The translations under genes and the position numbers were made by a program. From the NCBI GenBank assembly GCA_013364255.1, contig CP054936.1, positions 310,001 through 374,000 of the forward strand: DNA of 64,000 bases, given 5' to 3'. The notes beneath the pieces are model-generated. The model worked only from the letters and a program-made list of their open reading frames with translations. It ran no database searches and was not told the origin of the DNA. This document shows, piece by piece, positions 31,792 to 42,900 of this stretch. The first letter of the stretch is position 1, and every line of letters starts with the position of its first letter. The stretch comes from Streptomyces seoulensis (GTDB lineage: Bacteria; Actinomycetota; Actinomycetes; Streptomycetales; Streptomycetaceae).

Positions 31792-33279
31792 CTAGGCGGC
31801 CTTCGCCTGCACGTCCACCAGTTCCTCCGCCGGGACCGGCTGCAGACGCTCGCTGGGGATGGCGAGCGCCAGCACGGCGGAGAAGACGGTGACGCCGGCG
31901 CCGGCGAGCAGCGCCGTGTGATATCCGGAGACGAGCACGGACTGCACGCTCCCGGTGGCGCCCTGGCTGACCGTCGCGGCGATGCTCGTGAACACCGCGA
32001 CGCCGATCGCGCTGCCGATCTGACGCGTCGTCGTGGCCACTCCCGAGTAGAGGCCGGCGCTGTCCTTGGGGGCGCCGGCGGTGGCCGTGATCGTCAGACA
32101 CGGCAGGGTCAGTCCCATGCCCGCGCACAGCAGTTCCATCGGCCAGAAGATGGCGCCCCAGTAGTCGCCGTGGACCGGCATGCGGGCGATCCACACGACA
32201 CCGGCGGCGTACACCAGCAGTCCGACGATCAGGATCGGTCGTGCGCCGATCCGCTTGACGAACCGCGCGGTCACGATGGCGACGACGAACGTGGTGAGTC
32301 CGCCGGGGAGTTCGGCCAGCCCCGCCTTCTGCGGGTCGTAGCCCAGTACGTTCTGGATGTAGAGGACGACGAGGATGACCTGGGAGGCCATCGCCGTGGT
32401 GGCCACGAACGACACCAGGTTCGCCATGGAGATCGTGCGCGAGCGGAAGATTCCCAGCGGCACCATCGGGCGCTTCGTCCGCGACTCGATCAGCAGGAAG
32501 GCGGCCAGGAACAGGATCGAGACGGCGAAGGAGAGGAGGGTGTGGGCGGACAGCCAGGCGTGGTTCTTGAGGCCGATGGTGGCGTACACGGCGGCGGTCA
32601 CCGCGCTCACCACGCAGATCGCTCCCGGCAGGTCCAGTGACGCGATCCCGGTCCGCGCGGTCGGCACCCGGCGGGTCAGCGTCTTGGTGCCGAAGAACAG
32701 CAGCACACAGCCGATCGGCAGGCAGAAGAACAGGGTCGAACGCCAGCCCCAGTGATGGGTGAGGACACCGCCGAGCACCGCGCCGTTGACGCCGCCGATG
32801 ATGCTAGCCGCACCCCAGATCGAGATCGCGCGATTGCGCCGGTGCTTGTCCGGGTAGGCCGCGATGATCAGTCCGAGCGAGGACGGGAGCAGGATGGCAC
32901 TGCTGACCCCGTGCGCCGCTCGCGCGGCCACCAGTTCCCCGCCGTTCTGGGCGAACCCGCCCAGCACGCTGCCGAAGGTGAACAGCCAGAGGCCCGCCAG
33001 GAAGACCTCCCGCCGGCCGAACAGGTCGCTGAGACGGCCGCTCAGCAGCAGCAGCCCGGCGAGCCCCAGGCTGTAGGAGTTCACGACCCACTGGAGTCCG
33101 GTGACGTCCAGGTGGAGACTGCGCATCATCGTCGGCAGCGCGATGCTCACGACCGCGTTGTCGAATTGCACCATGAAGTACGCGACACAGGATATCGCGG
33201 CGACATACCACAGCGGGCCCTTGACCACGCTTCCATCGGACTGTGGTCTGTCGTCCGTTCTCTCCAGATTCGACGTCAC
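31792..33279 (-). CDS. MFS drug exporter, DHA2 (EmrB/QacA) type
   Basis: A 495-residue polytopic membrane protein. Features are the N-terminal VQFDNAVVSIALPTM (motif D1-like), GRLSDLFGRREVFLAG (motif A), RAAHGVSSAILLPSSLGLI and GAVLGGVLTHHWGWRSTLFF (motif C). The length and hydrophobic pattern fit the 14-helix drug:proton antiporters. It probably exports the finished polyketide and gives self-resistance. It is transcribed leftward after the ferredoxin gene (78-bp gap), both away from the PKS genes, and so likely shares the promoter region containing operator H. Confidence 0.92.
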   Translation of the reverse strand: MTSNLERTDDRPQSDGSVVKGPLWYVAAISCVAYFMVQFDNAVVSIALPTMMRSLHLDVTGLQWVVNSYSLGLAGLLLLSGRLSDLFGRREVFLAGLWLFTFGSVLGGFAQNGGELVAARAAHGVSSAILLPSSLGLIIAAYPDKHRRNRAISIWGAASIIGGVNGAVLGGVLTHHWGWRSTLFFCLPIGCVLLFFGTKTLTRRVPTARTGIASLDLPGAICVVSAVTAAVYATIGLKNHAWLSAHTLLSFAVSILFLAAFLLIESRTKRPMVPLGIFRSRTISMANLVSFVATTAMASQVILVVLYIQNVLGYDPQKAGLAELPGGLTTFVVAIVTARFVKRIGARPILIVGLLVYAAGVVWIARMPVHGDYWGAIFWPMELLCAGMGLTLPCLTITATAGAPKDSAGLYSGVATTTRQIGSAIGVAVFTSIAATVSQGATGSVQSVLVSGYHTALLAGAGVTVFSAVLALAIPSERLQPVPAEELVDVQAKAA

Positions 33280-33357
33280 ACCGACCCCTTTCCAACACTG
33301 TCAATTCTTGGCCATCATTCGACCGTCAGCGGAATTTCTCCGCCCGCACGGCCATTC

Positions 33358-33561
33358 CTACGTATTGGCGGGGTGGATACTGATCGCACGCTCCGGGCAA
33401 TTGGCGGCGCAACGTCGCGCGGCCGGCTCCAGCTCTTCGGGCACCGGCCCGCTCGACCGCAGCGTCCCGTAGCCGAGATCGCCGCAGTCGAACAGCTCCG
33501 GAGCCAGATCCATACAGCGCAGGTGTCCCTGACACTTGTCGGCGTCCAGTTCAATGCGCAC
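33358..33561 (-). CDS. [3Fe-4S] ferredoxin (second)
   Basis: A 67-residue ferredoxin: MRIELDADKCQGHLRCMDLAPELF is the family N-terminus (written here as one motif region, residues 1-24), with Cys10 and Cys16 visible and a final CP pair in CAANCPERAISI. No P450 gene adjoins it, unlike the first ferredoxin; it probably serves the P450s that lack their own. It is transcribed away from the PKS gene, ahead of the exporter. It is divergent from PKS1 across operator H. Confidence 0.9.
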   Translation of the reverse strand: MRIELDADKCQGHLRCMDLAPELFDCGDLGYGTLRSSGPVPEELEPAARRCAANCPERAISIHPANT

Positions 33562-33675
33562 TCAGCACCCCCACGTCAATCGAATGCGCACGCGTACGAG
33601 ACGATCACGTCAGGCTCTCCCGACGCTCTCGGTCGATGTTTGAAGTTTGTTCTACTCGGCATTGCGCACGGGCGT

Positions 33676-33739
33676 CAATAGAACCTTGGTACGACACGGT
33701 TCCCCCGGCAGCCACCGCCCGTGTACCAAGGTCCACTTC
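33676..33739. promoter_or_regulatory. Cluster operator H, divergent PKS/ferredoxin promoters
   Basis: Half-sites at 33676-33693 (14 of 18) and reversed at 33722-33739 (full match), 28 bp apart rather than 10-14 as elsewhere. The 402-bp gap contains the promoters for the PKS genes on one side and for ferredoxin and exporter on the other. Confidence 0.62.
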
Positions 33740-33963
33740 ACACAAGAGGGCCGATTTTATAGAAAAAATAGGTACGGGGAGTAGTGCGGAAAGTCAACCT
33801 CCGCGTTCGGCTCAGGCCGATCCGCGGGCAGCCCGAAAAGCCGATTTCCCCGGCCTCGGCCATGCCGTTCAAATCACCGTTCACGCGGGGCTCGCCCGCA
33901 CGCCCGCTGACCGGTTCACGCGCTCGGCCAGCTGCGCGCGGTGCCCTATGAAGGAGGATGTGG

Positions 33964-36900
33964 ATGTCGCTGCGCCTCGAAGGTGACATCGCGGTGGTCG
34001 GCGTTTCCTGCCGCTTCCCCGGTGCGGACGGACCTGACGCGCTGTGGTCGCTCCTGGCTGCCGGGACCGCCGTCGAGGCGCCGCTGCCCGAGGGACGCTG
34101 GGAGCCCGACGCGCTGGCGGGTCTGCCGGCGGCGGAGGCCCGCGTCGTCCGGCGCGGAGCGTTCCTGGAGGACGTCGCCGGCTTCGACGCGGCGTTCTTC
34201 GGGGTGCCGGCCCGGGAAGCGGCGATGATGGACCCCCAGCAGCGGCTGATGCTGGAGCTGAGCTGGGAGGCGCTCGAGGACGCCGGGATCACCGGCCGGC
34301 CGGTGGCGGGCAGCCGTACCGGCGTGTTCCTCGGCGTCGCCACGGACGACTACGGCACGCTCGTCCGCGGCAAGGGCGCCGAGGCGATCACCGCGCACAC
34401 GCTCACCGGTTCCCAGCGCTCCATCGTGGCCAACCGCGTCTCCTACTTCCTGAAGGCGAAGGGGCCCAGCCTCGTCGTCGACGCCGGGCAGTCCTCGTCG
34501 CTGGTCGCGGTCCACCTCGCCGCGGAAAGCCTGCGCCGCGGCGAGTCCGATGTCGCCATCGCCGGCGGCGTCGCCCTTCGGCTGACCCCGCACCACGCCA
34601 TCGCGGCCAACCGTCTGGGAGCCTTGTCGCCCGACGGGCGGTGCCACGTCTTCGACGCGCGCGCCAACGGATTCGCCCAGGGCGAGGGCGGCGGTGCCGT
34701 CGTGCTGAAGCCGCTGGAGAGCGCACTGGCCGACGGCGACACCGTCTACTGCGTGATCCGCGGCAGCGCCGTCACCCATGACGGCGGCGGCGACCAGTTG
34801 GTGTCGCCGACCGCCGACGGCCAGGCGGAGGCCATCCGAGCGGCGTACCGCCGGGCCCGCGTGGACCCCGCGACGGTCGTGCACGTCGAACTGCACGGGA
34901 CGGGCACGCCGACCGGCGATCCCGTGGAGGCGGCCGCCCTCGGCTCGGTGATCGGCACGGCACGGGCGGCGGACGATCCGCTGCGCGTCGGCTCCGTCAA
35001 AGCCAACATCGGGCACCTGGAAGCGGCGGCGGGCATCGCCGGCTTCATCAAGACCGCCCTGTGCGCGCGCACCGGCACCCTCGTCCCGACCCCGGGATTC
35101 CGCACGCCGAACCCGCGGATCGCCCTGGCGGAGCTGAACCTGCGCGTACAGACCTCCATCGAGGCGGCGCCCGCCGAAGCGGTCTACGGCGTCAGCTCGT
35201 TCGGTCTGGGGGGAACCAACTGCCACATCGCGGTGACGGCGCCGCCCCGGCCGCTCCAGGACGAGCGGCCCTCGGGCCCGGGGCCGTCTCCGGTGCCCGT
35301 GGTGCTGTCCGCGGCGGACGCCGGCGCGCTGCGGGCGCAGGCGGTCCGGCTCGCCTCCGCGCTCGACGGCGCCCCGGACCTCGTCGACGTGGCGTGGTCG
35401 CTCGCCACCACGCGTGCGGAGTTCGCACACCGTGCTGTCGTCCTCGCGACGGACCGCGCCGACGTCGGCGCGGTCCGCGACGGGCTCGGCGCCGTGGCGT
35501 CCGGGCTGCCGTCGGGGTCGGTGGTGACCGGGCGGGCCTCCGGCTCGGCCGGTCCGGTGCTCGTCTTCCCCGGCCAGGGGTCGCAGTGGGTCGGCATGGC
35601 CGCCGAACTCCTCGACTCCTCACCCGTGTTCGCCGAGTCGATCGCCCGCTGCGCCGACGCGCTGGCGCCGTTCGTGGACTGGTCCCTCGACGAGGTGCTG
35701 CGCGGCGGGCGGCCGGCCGACCTGGAGCGGGTGGACGTGGTCCAACCCGTGCTGTGGGCGATGATGGTCGCGCTGTCGGACGTGTGGGCCGCGCTCGGCG
35801 TCCGCCCGGCAGCGGTCGTCGGCCATTCCCAGGGCGAGATCGCCGCCGCGACCGTGGCAGGCATCCTGTCGCGGGCCGACGGAGCGCGGGTGGTGGCGCT
35901 GCGCAGCCAGATCATCGCGCGTCATCTCGCCGGAAAGGGCGGCATGGCATCGGTCGCGCTGTCGGCCGACGAGCTGCGCGACATCCTGACCGCGTACCCC
36001 GAGGTCGGTCTGGCGGCGCTCAACGGACCGCGCTCCACCGTGATCAGCGGTCCCTCCGAACCGCTGGAGCGGGTGCTCGCCCTGCTGGAGGCCGACGAGG
36101 TGCGGGTACGGCGGGTGCCGGTCGACTACGCCTCGCACTCGGCCTACGTCGACGCCATCACCGACGAACTGACCGACGCCCTGGCCCCGATCACTCCGGG
36201 CCCGGGTGAGATCGCCTTCCACTCCACGGTGACCGGCGCGGAACTGGACGGCTCCGAACTCACCGCGGAGTACTGGTGCCGCAACCTGCGCCACACGGTG
36301 CGGTTCCACCCCACCGTCGAAGCGCTGCTGGACCGCCACGCCGTGTTCGTCGAACCGAGCCCGCATCCGGTGCTCACCCTGCACGTCCGGAGTTCCGCCG
36401 AACAGGCCGGGGCGATGGTCACCGCGATCGGGACGCTGCGCCGCGGGGAAGGCTCGCTCACGCGGCTGACCGCCTCGGTCGCGGAGGCCTGGACCGCGGG
36501 ACTGCCCGTCGACTGGACCACGCTGTTCGACGGCTCCGGCGCCCGCCGGGTGCCCGTGCCGACCTATCCGTTCCAGCGCGTGCGGCACTGGCTCGACACC
36601 GTGGACACCGAGGCGCCCGACGAGGAGTCGGCGCTCGCTTCGCGGTTGCGGCGGGAGGGCGACGGAGATCTGCACGCGATCCTGCTGGATCTGGTGCGCA
36701 GGCACACGGCGGTGGTGCTGGGCCTGGACGCCCCGGAAGCCGTCGAGGACTCGACGCCGTTCCGTCGACAACAACTGACTTCGGTCGGCGGCGCGGAGGT
36801 GTGCGTCGGCCTGGCCAGGGCCACCGGTCTGGCCCTCCCCGCGACGGCGGTGTTCGATCACCCGACGCCGCTCGCGTTGGCCGAGCACCTCGCGCGGCGC

Positions 36901-39900
36901 CTGCGCGGCACGACGGTGGCCGAGCCGGTGCGGGCCCGCCGCCCGGCGGCGCACGACGACGATCCGGTCGTGGTCGTGGGTCTCGCCTGCCGTCTCCCCG
37001 GTGGGGTCTCGACACCCGAGCAGTTGTGGCAGCTGCTTCTCGACGACCGCGACGTGATCGGGGCGTTCCCCGCCGACCGCGGCTGGGACCGGGACCTGAC
37101 GTCCCTCTCGGCGACGAACCGTGGTGGGTTCCTCTACGACGTGGCCGAGTTCGACGCCGCGTTCTTCGGGATCTCTCCGCGTGAGGCGCTGGCGATGGAC
37201 CCGCAGCAGCGGCTGCTGCTGGAGACCTCGTGGGAGGCGCTCGAACGGTCCGGGATCGACCCCCGGGGTCTGCGCGGCAGTTCCACCGGGGTGTTCGTCG
37301 GCGCGATGGCCCAGGACTACGGCCCCAGGCTGCACGAACCCTCGGACGGGACCGACGGCTACCGGCTGACCGGAGCGACGACGAGTGTCGCGTCGGGCCG
37401 GGTGGCCTACGCCCTGGGGCTGGAGGGCCCCGCGGTCACCGTCGACACCGCCTGCTCGTCGTCACTGGTCGCGGTGCACCTGGCCGCCGAAGCGGTGCGG
37501 CGCGGCGAGTGCGGCGTCGCGCTGGCCGGCGGTGTCACCGTCATGTCCACACCCGGCATCTTCGTGGAGTTCAGCCGGCAGGGCGGGCTGTCCCCCGACG
37601 GCCGGTGCAAGGCCTTCTCCGCCGCCGCCGACGGCACCGGCTGGGGTGAAGGAGCGGGACTCCTCGTCCTGGAACGCCTCTCCGACGCCCGGCGCCACGG
37701 CCACCCGGTGCTGGCGGTGCTGCGCGGTTCGGCCGTCAACCAGGACGGCGCCTCCAACGGCCTCACCGCGCCCAACGGCCCCTCCCAACAGCGCGTCATC
37801 CGCCAGGCGCTGGACAGCGCCGGGCTGCGCCCCGACGAGGTGGACGCCGTCGAGGCCCACGGCACCGGGACGCGGCTGGGCGACCCCATCGAGGCGCAGG
37901 CGCTGCTGGCCGCCTACGGCCAGGACCGCGAACAGCCGCTGTGGCTGGGCTCGTTGAAGTCCAACATCGGTCACACCCAGGCCGCCGCGGGTGTGGCGGG
38001 TGTGATCAAGATGATCCTCGCCATGCGGCACGGGGTCCTCCCCCGCACCCTCCACATCGACGAACCCACCCCGCACGTCGACTGGACGTCGGGCGCCGTC
38101 TCCCTGCTCACCGAGCAACAGCCCTGGCCCGACCACGACCGGCCCCGCCGCGCCGCCGTCTCCTCCTTCGGCATCAGCGGCACCAACGCCCACGTCATCC
38201 TCGAACAACCCCCCGCGGACGTCCGCGACCGGGTGGCGGGGGCGCCCTCCCTCGACGCCCCGTGGCTGCTGTCGGCATCGGACGAGGCCGCGCTGCGGGA
38301 GCAGGCACGGCGCCTGCGGGAACAACTGGCCGCGCAGCCGGACACGGACCCCGCCGACGTCGGCCACACCCTCGCGGTGGGCCGGGACCGCTTCGCGCTG
38401 CGGGCCGGGGTCTTCGGCGACAGCGCCGAGGAGCGGGCCGAGGCGTTGTCGGCGCTCGCCGACGGCACGGCGCATCCGGCCGTGACCCGCGGCGTCGCGT
38501 CCGCCGGGGGCAAGGTGGTCTTCGTGTTCCCCGGACAGGGCTCGCAATGGGCGGGCATGGGAGCCGGCCTCCTCGACACCTCACCGGTCTTCGCCCAATG
38601 GATCGACCGCTGCCAACAAGCCCTCGCCCCCCACACCGACTGGTCCCTCACCGACATCCTCCGCGACCCCGACGCCCCCCTCCACCGCGTCGACATCGTC
38701 CAACCCGCCCTCTGGGCCGTCATGGTCTCCCTCGCCCACACCTGGCGCGCCCACGGCATCCACCCCGACGCCGTCATCGGCCACTCCCAAGGAGAAATAG
38801 CCGCCGCCACCGTCGCCGACATCCTCACCCTCGACGACGCCGCCCGCATCGTCGCCCTCCGCAGCCAACTCATCGCCCACCACCTCGCCGGCAACGGCGC
38901 CATGGCCTCCATCGCCCTCCCCGCCACCACCCTCCACCACCACCTCCAACACCACCCCGACCTCACCATCGCCGCCCACAACGGCCCCACCACCACCGTC
39001 ATCGCCGGCCCCACACCCAGCCTCGAAACCCTCCTCACCCACCTCGAACAACAAGGCACCCGCGTCCGCCGCATCCCCGTCGACTACGCCTCCCACACCC
39101 CCGAAGTCGAAACCATCCACACCCAACTCCACACCGCACTCGCCCCCATCACCCCCCGCAACAGCCCCATCACCTTCCACTCCACCGTCACCGCCACCCC
39201 CCTCGACGGCACCCACCTCACCCCCGACTACTGGTACCGCAACCTCCGCAACCCCGTCCTCTTCCACCCCACCGCCCACACCCTCATCACCCACCACCAC
39301 ACCACCTTCATCGAACCCAGCCCCCACCCCGTACTCGTGGCGTCTCTCCAGGACACGGCAGACGCCGCCGAGGCCGACATCGTCGCCGTCGGCTCCCTGC
39401 GCCGTGGCCAGGGCGGCCGCGCCGATCTCCTCACTTCCGCCGCGCACGCGTGGGCCCGTGGCGTTCCGGTCGACTGGTCCGCGCAGTACCCGGGCGGCCG
39501 CCGTATCGCCCTGCCCACCTATCCCTTCCAGCGCACCCGGTACTGGATCGACGCGCCGTCCGACGGCGCCGTGCGGTCCGGCGACGGTGGCGACGAGGAG
39601 TTCTGGGAGGCGGTGGAGGCAGCCGACACCGACGCCGTAGCCTCGGTACTGGGGCTGCGTGAGGACCGGCCGGACTGGCTGGGGCAGGCGATGCCCTCAC
39701 TGGCCCGGCGCCGCGAGCTGAGGCGCGCGAGCGGCCGCCTCGACGCCCTGCGCTACACGGTCGAGTGGACGCCCGCGGCCGGGATCCGCGGCGGCGCGCC
39801 AACCGGTAGGTGGCTGGTCGTCACCCCGGACGGCGACCACGACGCCGCCTGGGCCCGGGCGGCCCGGGACGGGCTGCTCGCCGGCGGGGCCGAGGTGGTG

Positions 39901-42900
39901 GAGCTGCGGCTCGGCGCAGAGGACCGCGCCGCGCTGGGCGGCCGTCTGCCCCGTGACGTGGACGCGGTGCTGTCGCTGCTCGCGACGGGTGACGCGGTGG
40001 CTCCACGGCACGGCGCCGTTCCGACGGGCACGGCCGCCACCTTGACGCTGCTGCACGCCCTCGCCGACGCGGGTCTGGACGTACCGTTGTGGACGCTGAC
40101 CTCCGGCGCGGTCGCGGTGGACCGGGAGGACGCCCTGCGCAACCCCGCGCAGAGCCAGGTGTGGGGGCTCGGCCGGGTGGTCGCACTGGAGCAGCCCGAA
40201 CGCTGGGGCGGGCTCGTGGATGCCCCCGCCGTGCCCGGTGAGCAGGCGCTCGCATGGCTGCTCACCGTGCTGGCGCAGCGCGATGAGGACCAGGTCGCCG
40301 TGCGCGGGTCCGGCACCTTCACCCGGCGGCTGGTGCGTGCCGGTGCGGTGGGCCCGGTGCCGACGGAGCGCCGCACGCGCGACACGGTCCTCGTCACCGG
40401 GGGCAGCGGCGCGCTCGGCGCCCGGGTGGCGCGGCGCCTGGCCCGGGAAGGGGCACGGCATCTGGTGCTGGCGAGCCGGCGCGGCATCCGGGCGCCGGGC
40501 GCGGAGGCCCTCGCCTCCGATCTGCGGGCGCTCGGGGCCGAGGTCGACGTCGTGGTGTGCGACGTGGGCGAACGGTCCGACGTGGCGCGCCTGTTCGCCG
40601 AGTTCCAGGTGACCTCCGTGTTCCACGCGGCGGGGGTGCTCGACGACGCCGTAGTGGACTCCCTGACGGTCGAGCAGCTCGACCGGGTGTTGCGGGTCAA
40701 GGCCGAGGGGGCGCGGCACCTGCACGAACTCGGCGCGGAGCTGGAGGAGTTCGTGCTGTTCTCCTCGATCGCCGGTGTGCTCGGCATTCCCGGCCAGGGC
40801 GGGTACGCGCCCGGCAACGCCTACTTGGACGCGCTGGCCGAACACCGGCGTTCTCTGGGGCTGCCCGCGACCTCCTACGCCTGGGGGCCGTGGGCGGGGG
40901 ACGGAATGGCCGCGGTCGAGGGGGTGCAGGACCGGCTGCGGCGCCACGGGGCGCTGCCCCTCGATCCCGAGCCGGCGCTCCAGATCGTCACCCGCGGCGC
41001 CGACGAGGACGCCGCGGCCGTCATGGTGGCCGACATCCGCTGGGACAGGTTCCATCTCGCCTATTCCGAGGCCCGTTCCAGGCCGTTCATCGAGGACCTT
41101 CCCGAGGTCCGTGCCCTGCTGACCCCGGCGTCCGGCGGCCCGGACCACGAGGAGGGGCAGGGGTTGGCCGGCCGGGTGCGCTCGCTCTCGGGCGCTCCGC
41201 GTTCGGCGCTGGTGCTCGACGTGGTGCGCGCCCAGGTCGCGGCGGTCCTGGGACACACCGATCAGCTGCTCGTCGATGTCGGTCGTCCGCTGCGCGAGCT
41301 CGGGTTCGACTCGCTCACCGGGGTGGAGCTGCGCAACCGGCTGGCCGCCGAGACCGGGGTGCGGTTGCCGTCGACCCTGGTCTTCGACCATCCGACGGCC
41401 GCCGCGGTGGCGCGTCACGTCGAGTCGGTGCTGGCCGGTGAGGAGGAGGGCGAAGCGGTCGCCGTGGCCACCCAGGTGAGCGACGACGATCCGGTGGTCG
41501 TCGTCGCGATGGCGTGCCGCTATCCGGGAGACGTCGGTTCACCGGAGGACCTGTGGCGGCTCGTCGCCGACGGAGGGGAGTCCGTCGGGGACTTCCCCAC
41601 CGATCGTGGCTGGGACCTGCGGCAGCTCCTGTCCGGCGAGCAGGGCGCCCCCGGGCGTTCGGCGACCGGGCGCGGCGGTTTCCTGCACGACGCCGCGGAC
41701 TTCGACGCGTCGCTGTTCGGGATCTCCCCGCGCGAGGCGCTGGCGATGGACCCGCAGCAGCGGCTGCTGCTGGAGACCGCGTGGGAGACCTTCGAGCGCG
41801 CGGGGATCGACCCGATGTCGTTGCAAGGCAGCCGGACCGGCGTCTTCGTCGGTCTGACCTATCAGGATTACCAGTCCCGGATCACCGAGCCGCCGGAGGA
41901 GCTGGAGGGGTATCTGCTGACGGGGGCGACCGCGAGTGTGGCTTCGGGCCGCATCTCGTACACCTTCGGGCTGGAAGGCCCTGCCGTCACCGTCGACACC
42001 GCCTGTTCCTCGTCGCTGGTCGCTCTGCACCTCGCGGCGGAGTCCGTCCGGCGCGGTGAGTCCTCCGCGGCGCTGGCGGGTGGCGTCGCTCTGATGGCGA
42101 CGCCTCATATGTTCACGGAGTTCAGCCGTCAGCAGGGGCTCTCCCCGGACGGCAGGTGCAAGGCCTTCTCCAGCGACGCCGACGGGTTCGGGTCGGCGGA
42201 GGGCATCGGCCTGCTGCTGGTGGAGCGGCTCTCCGACGCCCGGCGCCACGGCCACCCGGTGCTGGCGGTACTGCGCGGTTCGGCCGTCAACCAGGACGGC
42301 GCCTCCAACGGCCTCACCGCGCCCAACGGCCCCTCCCAGCAACGCGTCATCCGCCAGGCCCTGGCCAACGCCGGGCTGCGCCCCGACGAGGTGGACGCCG
42401 TCGAGGCCCACGGCACCGGCACCCGCCTCGGCGACCCCATCGAAGCCCAGGCCCTCCAAGCCACCTACGGACAGGACCGCGAGCAACCCCTCTGGCTCGG
42501 CTCGGTGAAGTCCAACATCGGTCACACCCAGGCCGCCGCCGGCGCCGCCGGCGTCATCAAGATGATCCTCGCCATGCGGCACGGCACCCTCCCCCGCACC
42601 CTCCACATCGACGAACCGACCCCGCACGTCGACTGGACGTCGGGCGCCGTCTCCCTGCTCACCGAGGAACAGCCCTGGCCCGACCACGACCGGCCCCGCC
42701 GCGCCGCCGTCTCGTCCTTCGGCGTCAGCGGCACCAACGCCCACGTCATCCTCGAACAGCCGCCCGCCTCCGACGAGTCCACGGCCGGGTCCGCGGCCGG
42801 TGCGCCGGTTGCCGGCGTCGTCCCGTGGACGGTGTCGGGCAGGACGGCCGAGGCGCTGCGCGCTCAGGCCGGGCGGCTGCTGTCCCTCGCCGGCCAGGAC

